Below are positions 1 through 4,471 of a stretch of DNA of 5,113 nt, piece by piece; the stretch's first letter is position 1, and every line of letters begins with the position of its first letter. A program made the translations under genes and the position numbers. Below the pieces are notes generated by a model, which saw only the letters and a list, made by a program, of their open reading frames with translations, had not been told where the DNA came from and made no database searches. This stretch comes from an uncultured Lachnospiraceae bacterium (lineage in GTDB: Bacteria; Bacillota; Clostridia; Lachnospirales; Lachnospiraceae), in the NCBI GenBank assembly GCA_902803635.1, contig CADCQU010000154.1:1-5113 (forward strand), read 5' to 3'.

Positions 1-133
1 ATGCCCGCATCGCCTCCATCCTCCGCCTTGCAGGACGAAATTTATACTTCGCATCTTTCCTAAGTTATTTTCGAACAGCTCCTAAGGAAAGAAATAGATC
101 CTGCGGCACATTTGCCGAAAGGGAGGGATAGAG
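1..133. other. lysC upstream leader, no complete gene
   Basis: No complete gene is visible. On the + strand a TATACT (43-48) could be a -10 box, but nothing near a -35 consensus sits 16-18 nt upstream of it, so the lysC promoter is not resolved. A 5-bp hairpin (CGGCA 104-108, TGCCG 113-117) lies just before the lysC Shine-Dalgarno sequence GGGAGGG (121-127). I see no lysine riboswitch, although the leader may be cut by the window edge. One + frame stays open from position 3 to a TAG at 129-131 and could be the tail of an upstream gene, but its translation is not recognisable. Confidence 0.4.
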
Positions 134-1342
134 ATGTTAGTTGTGAAAAAATTCGGCGGGACCTCGGTAGGTTCGCCGGAACGGATCTTGAACGTTGCGC
201 GGCGCTGCGTGGAGGATTACCGCAAGGGATATGACGTGGTGGTCGTGCTCTCTGCGATGGGGAAGACCACGGACGAACTCATCAAGCTGGCGCATACCGT
301 GAATAACCGCCCGCCTAAGCGCGAGCTGGATATGCTGATGACGACCGGCGAACAGGTTTCCGTGGCGATGATGGCGATTGCGATGGATGCGATGGGTGTC
401 CGCGCGGTTTCCCTGAATGCTTTTCAGGTTGCCATGCATACCACTAGTAAATACGGAAGCGCGAGGCTGAAGCGTATCGATACGGATCGCATCATGCACG
501 AGCTGGAGGATCGCAAGATTGTCCTCGTGACCGGCTTCCAGGGGGTCAACAAGTACGACGATCTCACGACGCTCGGCCGCGGCGGATCCGATACGACGGC
601 GGTGGCTCTTGCGGCCGCCCTGCACGCGGATGCCTGTGAAATTTATACGGACGTGGATGGCGTATATACGGCGGATCCGCGGCACGTCCCGACCGCCCGC
701 AAGCTCAAGGAAATCACCTATGATGAGATGCTGGAGCTGGCGACGCTCGGCGCGGGCGTTCTGCACAACCGCTCGGTGGAAATGGCGAAGAAGTACGGTG
801 TGGTGCTGGTCGTTCGGTCCAGCCTCAACCTCTCGGAAGGCACGGTAGTGAAGGAGAATGCAAAAATGGAGAGAATGTTAATCAGCGGCGTGGCGGTGGA
901 CAAGGATGCGGACCGTATTTCCGTGATCGGGCTCAAGGACCAGCCGGGGGTCGCTTTCCGTCTCTTTGACGTGTTGGCGAAGGCAAATGTCAACGTGGAC
1001 ATGATCCTGCAGTCGATTGGCCGTGACGGGACGAAGGACATTTCCTTCACCTGCTCGAACGGCGACATGGACGATGCAGTCCGCGCAATCGAGGCCAACC
1101 GCGAGCGGCTCCAGTACAAGGAGATCAACTTTAACGAGGATGTCGCGAAGGTCTCCATCGTGGGCGCGGGCATGATGACCAACCCGGGCGTCGCGGCGAA
1201 GATGTTCGAGGCCCTTTACAACGAGGATATCAACATCAACATGATCTCGACCTCGGAGATTCGCGTTACCGTCCTGATCGATGAGAAGGACGCGGACCGC
1301 GCGGCCAACGCGGTGCACGACGCATTCGGGCTGGCAGAGTAA
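134..1342 (+). CDS. lysC: Aspartate kinase, ACT-domain regulated
   Basis: Catalyses ATP-dependent phosphorylation of L-aspartate to 4-phospho-L-aspartate, the first committed step to lysine/diaminopimelate, threonine and methionine; cytosolic. The 402 residues match the usual length of the short monofunctional class. The amino acid kinase domain spans about 1-240: the N-terminal KFGGTS motif at 6-11, TTGEQ at 70-74, GRGGSDTTA at 148-156, and YTDVDGVYTADPR at 171-183. Two ACT regulatory domains follow (about 262-330 and 338-400), with MILQS at 290-294, DISFT at 302-306 and MISTSEIRVTVLID at 370-383; these normally bind lysine and/or threonine as feedback inhibitors. The ATG at 134 is set by GGGAGGG six bases upstream and by the motif-bearing N-terminus. 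It appears monocistronic, with a hairpin terminator about 30 bp past the stop. Which end product inhibits it cannot be read from the sequence. The family call is certain; the symbol lysC follows the Bacillus convention. Confidence 0.97.
   Translation: MLVVKKFGGTSVGSPERILNVARRCVEDYRKGYDVVVVLSAMGKTTDELIKLAHTVNNRPPKRELDMLMTTGEQVSVAMMAIAMDAMGVRAVSLNAFQVAMHTTSKYGSARLKRIDTDRIMHELEDRKIVLVTGFQGVNKYDDLTTLGRGGSDTTAVALAAALHADACEIYTDVDGVYTADPRHVPTARKLKEITYDEMLELATLGAGVLHNRSVEMAKKYGVVLVVRSSLNLSEGTVVKENAKMERMLISGVAVDKDADRISVIGLKDQPGVAFRLFDVLAKANVNVDMILQSIGRDGTKDISFTCSNGDMDDAVRAIEANRERLQYKEINFNEDVAKVSIVGAGMMTNPGVAAKMFEALYNEDININMISTSEIRVTVLIDEKDADRAANAVHDAFGLAE
851..868 (+). promoter_or_regulatory. Internal ribosome binding site for lysC beta subunit
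   Basis: Inside lysC, a canonical AAGGAG (851-856) is followed after 9 nt by an in-frame ATG (866-868, Met245). Translation from it would give a 158-residue protein consisting only of the two ACT domains. Bacillus subtilis aspartokinase II is known to be an alpha2beta2 enzyme whose beta subunit starts at an in-frame internal Met around residue 246, so the position fits. A second in-frame ATG at 875 (Met248) is an alternative. Placement is clear; use in this organism is inferred. Confidence 0.6.
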
Positions 1343-1369
1343 GGAAGAGGATTCATAACGAACATAAAG

Positions 1370-1402
1370 AAGCGGCCCTTTGTGGGGGCCGCTTACTTCG
1401 TT
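1370..1402 (+). terminator. Hairpin terminator after lysC
   Basis: A perfect 9-bp stem, AAGCGGCCC (1370-1378) with GGGCCGCTT (1386-1394), has a 7-nt loop and begins 28 bp after the lysC stop. An outer pairing of AACGAA (1357-1362) with TTCGTT (1397-1402) can extend it. The T-rich tail (ACTTCGTT) is broken, so termination may be imperfect. Confidence 0.7.
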
Positions 1403-1613
1403 AGAAAGGGAAGGAGTTCCGCCTCACGGCGGATAATGAAAAAGAAAAAGGTAGTTGATTTCTTAACTTAGTCACATCATACGCAGGAATTATGAACAAC
1501 TTATGAAGAAACATCCAACAATTCGTTAAAAAACGCAAAGAATTTGTGATAAATGACGAAAGAACATAAATAGGTTAGAGGGAGGCGTATGCCGAAGCTC
1601 TACCCTTCCTCGC
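1403..1613. other. AT-rich intergenic stretch, no gene seen
   Basis: Between the two convergent terminators I find no credible protein gene. It holds a small perfect hairpin, TCCGCC (1418-1423) with GGCGGA (1428-1433), placed between an AAGGAG and a 12-codon micro-ORF at 1436. A weak promoter-like pair also occurs, TTGTGA (1544-1549), 17 nt, then TAAATA (1567-1572). The DNA from about 1435 to 1575 is clearly more AT-rich than the flanking genes. Confidence 0.5.
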
Positions 1614-1656
1614 GAGCCGCGTGCTGCCGAAGGCAGCTAAATTCCTTGCGCGGCTC
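1614..1656. other. Nested hairpin element of unknown role
   Basis: An outer perfect 8-bp stem, GAGCCGCG (1614-1621) with CGCGGCTC (1649-1656), encloses an inner perfect 6-bp stem, GCTGCC (1623-1628) with GGCAGC (1632-1637), closed by a 3-nt loop. No T-run follows on either strand, so it is not an obvious intrinsic terminator. It lies just past the ferredoxin terminator. It could be a small RNA element, a REP-like repeat, or extra structure that blocks convergent readthrough. Confidence 0.4.
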
Positions 1657-1660
1657 TGAG

Positions 1661-1693
1661 AATAAAACAAACCCCTGCAGCAGGCTGCAGGGG
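1661..1693 (-). terminator. Intrinsic terminator of the ferredoxin gene
   Basis: Read on the minus strand, a perfect 9-bp stem (CCCCTGCAG, 4-nt loop, CTGCAGGGG; 1693 down to 1672) is followed by TTTGTTTTATT (1671 down to 1661). It lies about 30 nt past the ferredoxin stop codon. This is a textbook Rho-independent terminator for a short monocistronic mRNA. Confidence 0.92.
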
Positions 1694-1724
1694 CTTTGCA
1701 TCTTCTTTTTCGCGTGAATTGAAA

Positions 1725-1907
<183 letters not shown>

Positions 1908-1919
1908 TTATACATGTCG

Positions 1920-1936
1920 CCCCGGACCTGCCGGGG
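1920..1936 (-). other. Hairpin in the ferredoxin 5' leader
   Basis: A perfect 6-bp inverted repeat, CCCCGG (1920-1925) and CCGGGG (1931-1936), with a 5-nt loop. In the ferredoxin mRNA it would lie about 10 nt upstream of the Shine-Dalgarno sequence without covering it. It may stabilise the short mRNA 5' end; no T-run follows, so it is not a terminator. Confidence 0.5.
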
Positions 1937-1946
1937 ACATTTGTTT

Positions 1947-1966
1947 GCCGGTCCGTCGTGACCGGC
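1947..1966. promoter_or_regulatory. Dyad at the ferredoxin transcription start
   Basis: A perfect 7-bp inverted repeat, GCCGGTC (1947-1953) and GACCGGC (1960-1966), separated by 6 nt. With the promoter proposed beside it, transcription would begin around 1961, inside the dyad. An operator for a dimeric regulator therefore fits better than an mRNA hairpin. The regulator is not identified. Confidence 0.45.
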
Positions 1967-1967
1967 C

Positions 1968-1995
1968 AGATTACAGCCTTGCTGGCATTTGTCAA
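1968..1995 (-). promoter_or_regulatory. Sigma-A-type promoter of the ferredoxin gene
   Basis: On the minus strand a perfect -35 TTGACA (1995 down to 1990) is followed after 16 nt by TAATCT (1973 down to 1968). The better hexamer TGTAAT (1975-1970) overlaps it but would leave only a 14-nt spacer. The -35 and its orientation toward the ferredoxin are convincing; the exact -10 is uncertain. The leader would be about 65 nt. Confidence 0.6.
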
Positions 1996-2119
1996 GAAGA
2001 CGGAAATCCGCCTCTCGGTACCTCTATTGTATGTTTCTTTTTCGTACAAAACAAGTAGGAATTCGTGAAAAAATGTATAAAATCCATGCAAATGGTTAGA
2101 TAAAACAAACTAACGCATG

Positions 2120-2131
2120 TTATCATGATAA
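2120..2131. promoter_or_regulatory. Perfect 12-nt palindrome TTATCATGATAA
   Basis: A perfect palindrome in the divergent intergenic region, overlapping a -10-like TATCAT (2121-2126). It is preceded by a looser dyad, GTTAG (2095-2099) with CTAAC (2110-2114). It looks like an operator half-site pair, but no gene start follows within 180 bp and no regulator is known. Confidence 0.3.
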
Positions 2132-2163
2132 ATCTTTACGATGCGGCAGAAAGGAGGGAACAA

Positions 2164-2198
2164 GGGGGATTCTTCGTCGCTTCGCTCCTCAGAATGAC
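2164..2198. repeat. Short interspersed repeat of widespread type
   Basis: On the minus strand this reads GTCATTCTGAGGAGCGAAGC and continues GACGAAGAATCCCCC. I recognise this as a form of the GTCATTCTGAGCGAAGCGAAGAATC-like interspersed repeat seen in intergenic DNA of many bacterial phyla. Its ends form an ATTCT (2169-2173) / AGAAT (2191-2195) inverted repeat. It lies between an unused Shine-Dalgarno sequence and the mecA promoter. Its presence upstream argues that the open frame running through it (from 2125) is not part of MecA. Recognition is from memory; copy number in this genome is unknown. Confidence 0.6.
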
Positions 2199-2266
2199 AA
2201 AAAACGAGGGATACCTGAATGGTAGCCGAGATAATGCCATACGAAGATCCGTCCCAAACTTTTTAT

Positions 2267-2295
2267 TTGTCAATATGGGAAAGCTCTGCTATACT
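2267..2295 (+). promoter_or_regulatory. Sigma-A promoter of the mecA-like gene
   Basis: TTGTCA (2267-2272), an exact 17-nt spacer and TATACT (2290-2295); each hexamer matches consensus at five of six positions. The start site would be near 2302, giving a leader of only about 15 nt containing the GGAGGG Shine-Dalgarno sequence (2306-2311). This places the true start codon at 2317. Confidence 0.8.
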
Positions 2296-2316
2296 GTTGG
2301 AAAATGGAGGGCTATT

Positions 2317-3795
2317 ATGAGATTCGAAAAAACGAGTGAGACTTCTTTTCGGTGTGTTTTTACGGCACAGGATTTGGCGGATCGGGGGATTCGGCTGGAG
2401 GAACTGGCCTATGGGTCCGCAAAGACGCGGAAGCTGTTTAACGATGTGGTTTGGGAGGCAGCGGAGCATTATGGGGTGTTCCTGAAGGAAAGCCCGCTTC
2501 TTGTGGAGGCGATTCCGCTCCGCAACCAGGGGCTTGCGCTGGAGGTTTCGGTGGCGGAGGATCCCGACGAGCTGGACGGTCGTTACTCCGAGTTTACATT
2601 GGCGCTCGGAAGCCGCGATGAGGAGGAGGGAATCCTTGGCGCGGACGATATTCTAAAGGCGGACGAAAAGAACGCCGAGCGAGCGGGAAAATCGGTTCAG
2701 GAAGGCGAGAACGCGGAGGATGCGGGGAAGCCTGGCCAGCATGTGGAACGCACGAAGCATGATGGTAAGACGGACGCAGACGAAACGGCGGGAAAAGACG
2801 ATTTGGAGACGGAGGCCATTTTCCGAAGGATTTTGGCGGAGCTGCGTAGCAACGCAAAGAAGAGGGCTCCGGAAATGAAAAAGGCCGTGCAGGAAGGGGA
2901 GGACAGGAGAGTGAAGGACGATTTGAGGGAAGAGAATTTTGACGGGGAGGAGAAAAGAGATCCGGAGGAGATGCAGGCAGAACCGGCAAAGGGGATGCAA
3001 AAGGACGATGCGAAGGACGACGAGCCGCAGGTTGTGAATCTGAAGGAGGAGACTCTGGGCGAGGATGTTTTCGGCGAGGATTTTGAAAAGCTTCGCAGGG
3101 AGGCGAATCGCCAGGACGACGAGGAGAATCTGGAGGAGGATGAGCTGCCGGTGCTGAAGGAGGCCGAGGAGCCGGCGCTTCCGGAGGATCCGGCCGCGGC
3201 AATGGCAAATGAACTCCGCGGCAAGATTCTGGAGGGGCTTCAGAAGATTTTTCCGGACGCCCACGTGGAGGCGGTGGATTTGACGACGGTGCGCGTTTCG
3301 GGGGAGAACCTGGACGACGCCCAGAAGCAACTGATGCGGGCGCTTTCCGAGAAGATGAAGGAGGCGGCCCGGGAACGCGCCGATAAGGAGATGGCTCTGG
3401 CAAATGGCGGTGGCGACCAGGAGCAGAATCCCGAACGGGCGGGCGATGCGCAGCGGCGGAATGCCCGCCGTGGACGGACAGCGGGCCGGAGGCAAATGCA
3501 GGAGAGCCTTCGCCTCTTTGCATTTGACTCACTGGAGGATGCTCTCTCGGGCGCGGCCAACGTCGCCTTCTTTACGGGGGAGAGCTCGCTCTTCCACGAC
3601 AGGAGCGGGTACAGTCTTGTCCTTCGGCAGGGGCAGTCGGAGCTTCAGGATTTCAACCGAGTCTGCAATATCCTGACGGAGTATGGCGAGGGGAAGACCG
3701 CGACGCCGGCGGCGGTGGCGTACCTGAAGGAGCACGCCCAGAGCGTCTTTACGGGCGATGCCATTGCCCAGCTCGTGGCAATCGAGGGGAAATAA
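2317..3795 (+). CDS. mecA: MecA-family ClpC adaptor with long charged linker
   Basis: MecA proteins deliver substrates to the ClpC-ClpP protease and help ClpC hexamers assemble; in B. subtilis the N-domain binds substrates such as ComK and the C-domain binds ClpC. This 492-residue protein keeps both ends of the family. Residues 1-80 match the N-domain (DLADRGIRLEEL at 19-30, then a charged helix and a beta strand near 72-79). Residues 396-489 match the C-domain (FAFDSLEDAL 401-410, GYSLVL 431-436, DFNRVCNILTEYGE 445-458, AYLKEHAQ 468-475). Between them lie about 315 residues, mostly Asp, Glu, Lys and Arg, predicted disordered, with a more ordered segment at 293-358. Ordinary MecA is about 220-250 residues. 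The ATG at 2317 is chosen over the in-frame 2125 because the promoter lies at 2267-2295, GGAGGG sits five bases upstream, and MecA homology begins exactly there. It is probably monocistronic. Targets are unknown. Confidence 0.88.
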   Translation: MRFEKTSETSFRCVFTAQDLADRGIRLEELAYGSAKTRKLFNDVVWEAAEHYGVFLKESPLLVEAIPLRNQGLALEVSVAEDPDELDGRYSEFTLALGSRDEEEGILGADDILKADEKNAERAGKSVQEGENAEDAGKPGQHVERTKHDGKTDADETAGKDDLETEAIFRRILAELRSNAKKRAPEMKKAVQEGEDRRVKDDLREENFDGEEKRDPEEMQAEPAKGMQKDDAKDDEPQVVNLKEETLGEDVFGEDFEKLRREANRQDDEENLEEDELPVLKEAEEPALPEDPAAAMANELRGKILEGLQKIFPDAHVEAVDLTTVRVSGENLDDAQKQLMRALSEKMKEAARERADKEMALANGGGDQEQNPERAGDAQRRNARRGRTAGRRQMQESLRLFAFDSLEDALSGAANVAFFTGESSLFHDRSGYSLVLRQGQSELQDFNRVCNILTEYGEGKTATPAAVAYLKEHAQSVFTGDAIAQLVAIEGK

Positions 3796-3837
3796 ACGGG
3801 AAAAACATATCAAAAATTATGGAACTTTGCCGTTTTT
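3794..3837 (+). terminator. Weak terminator candidate after mecA
   Basis: AAACGG (3794-3799, starting in the mecA stop codon) can pair with CCGTTT (3830-3835), and a T-run extends to 3837. The 30-nt loop and 6-bp stem make it weak, and it overlaps the first copy of a direct repeat. No better terminator follows mecA before 4328. Confidence 0.3.
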
Positions 3838-3862
3838 ATATCAGAAATTATGGCACTTTGCC
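3807..3862. repeat. 25-nt direct repeat, two copies, 31-nt period
   Basis: Copies at 3807-3831 and 3838-3862 differ at two positions only; both begin ATATCA and end ACTTTGCC, with AAATTATGG in the middle. The spacer is 6 nt. The second copy also contains the dyad GGCA-CTT-TGCC. Tandem repeats of this size and spacing occur at regulator binding sites and at the ends of IS21-type elements, but no transposase is nearby and the role is unknown. Confidence 0.8.
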
Positions 3863-3870
3863 CAAAAGGC

Positions 3871-3899
3871 TTGACGTTTTCGGGTTGGCTGTGCATAAT
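3871..3899 (+). promoter_or_regulatory. Near-consensus sigma-A promoter with no gene
   Basis: TTGACG (3871-3876), a 17-nt spacer and CATAAT (3894-3899); each hexamer matches consensus at five of six positions. The predicted start is near 3906. No credible gene follows for over 560 bp, and the next terminator in this orientation is at 4328-4377, so the likely product is a non-coding or leader transcript. Confidence 0.6.
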
Positions 3900-4191
3900 G
3901 AGGTCGTTCGGTGAGGAAATACGCGCACCGGAAATCCGAGGGCCTTCGGTAAATAGTTGCAAATGAATGGCAAAATGCCAGGGTTGTGTATGTTCACTTA
4001 GAAATTCTCACAGGAAGTGGTCATGCAGGTTTCGGGCTTGGTAGGCCAGATGAGAGGTAAATGGTTTGTGGATATTCCTGCGCGCCATCTGCAGAGGCAC
4101 TGCGGGAGAGCAAGATAGGAAGGAGGCCGGCGCGGTCGACAGCGCAGGGCGGAAGGGACGTAAAGAACGAAGGAGGGATGCGCAGGGAAAA

Positions 4192-4224
4192 CATTTGACA
4201 GATAGATTTAGGAAGCATTTGACA
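4192..4224 (+). repeat. Twin CATTTGACA boxes, 24-nt period
   Basis: CATTTGACA occurs at 4192-4200 and again at 4216-4224, each holding a perfect -35 hexamer TTGACA. Neither has a good -10 at 16-18 nt; the second is followed after 17 nt by TAATTC (4242-4247), a poor match. They could be a weak or activator-dependent promoter for a short transcript ending at the terminator at 4377, or a two-site regulator target. Confidence 0.4.
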
Positions 4225-4327
4225 ATGATTTTTAACAGGATTAATTCCCGCAAAGACTGTGGAGGCCGCGGGAAATCTTTGGAAAGCCTGCCGCGTATTG
4301 CGGCGGGAACATACAATTCGATAGAGG

Positions 4328-4377
4328 ACGCCCCGGTAGTTGCTGGCAGACCCCAGCGTGCACCCGGGGCGTTTTTT
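4328..4377 (+). terminator. Strong intrinsic terminator with branched loop
   Basis: A perfect 9-bp stem, ACGCCCCGG (4328-4336) with CCGGGGCGT (4364-4372), runs straight into six Ts (4372-4377). The 27-nt loop contains its own 5-bp stem, GCTGG (4342-4346) with CCAGC (4353-4357). It ends transcription in the + direction 94 nt before the next start codon and upstream of that gene's promoter, so it belongs to an upstream transcript (mecA readthrough or the non-coding transcript). Confidence 0.88.
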
Positions 4378-4418
4378 GAAGATTCGGAAAAATTGAGGTG
4401 GTTCTTGCGGGGGTTTTG

Positions 4419-4427
4419 TGTTATAAT
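4419..4427 (+). promoter_or_regulatory. Extended -10 promoter of the last gene
   Basis: TGTTATAAT (4419-4427) is a perfect extended -10 element. No -35 lies at the right distance (TTGAGG at 4393-4398 is 23 nt away), as is usual for extended -10 promoters. Start site near 4434; the 38-nt leader carries AGGGGG (4455-4460), 11 nt before the ATG. Confidence 0.72.
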
Positions 4428-4471
4428 GTTATTACTTATACGATAAAGAGCAGCAGGGGGCGGCAACGCTT

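Larger units (their letters stand above)
3906..4377 (+). ncRNA. Possible non-coding transcript, family unknown
   Basis: This gene-free stretch is bounded by a near-consensus promoter and a strong terminator on the same strand, which would give a transcript of about 470 nt. Local hairpins include CGGTG/CACCG (3909-3913, 3926-3930), CCGAG/TTCGG (3935-3948), TGGCA/TGCCA (3968-3972, 3976-3980), TTCCCGC/GCGGGAA (4245-4251, 4268-4274) and CCTGCCGC/GCGGCGGG (4287-4294, 4300-4307). I checked by eye for RNase P, tmRNA, SRP RNA, 6S RNA, T-box and common riboswitch signatures and found none. Short open frames (4023-4118; 4061-4198) have poor or no family resemblance. It may instead be a decayed gene or a long 5' region of the next gene. 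Confidence 0.3.

Noticed and set aside
1..46. Possible divergent gene starting on the minus strand near 10-18
   Set aside because: GGAGG sequences and a TATAAA box exist on that strand, but only three to six codons would be in the window, so it cannot be supported.
134..1342. lysC as part of a lysine riboswitch-controlled unit
   Set aside because: No lysine riboswitch signature is visible in the 133 nt available upstream, though the leader may extend beyond the window.
1589..1717. A 42-codon + strand ORF preceded by GAGGGAGG
   Set aside because: The Shine-Dalgarno sequence is attractive, but the frame runs across the nested hairpins and the ferredoxin terminator, ends a few bases from the ferredoxin stop codon, and the product is unlike any known protein.
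2125..2316. In-frame upstream extension of the MecA-like protein by 64 residues
   Set aside because: The extension runs through an interspersed repeat and over the promoter at 2267-2295, shows no MecA homology, and the ATG at 2317 has its own Shine-Dalgarno sequence.
2594..3532. Long open frames on the minus strand opposite the MecA linker
   Set aside because: They are by-products of the purine-rich, stop-poor linker coding on the + strand; the translations are Pro/Ser/Arg or Leu/Ser rich with no domain and no ribosome binding site.
4023..4118. A 31-residue + strand ORF (MQVSGLVGQMRGKW...) as a gene remnant
   Set aside because: The amino acid pattern looks briefly protein-like, but it has a poor ribosome binding site and I could not link it to any family.
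4066..4446. A 126-codon open frame on the + strand in the gene-free region
   Set aside because: It reads straight through the strong terminator at 4328-4377 and the promoter of the next gene, lacks a Shine-Dalgarno sequence and shows no recognisable motif.
4008..4466. A 152-codon open frame on the minus strand in the gene-free region
   Set aside because: No family resemblance, no ribosome binding site, and it crosses the plus-strand terminator and promoter.
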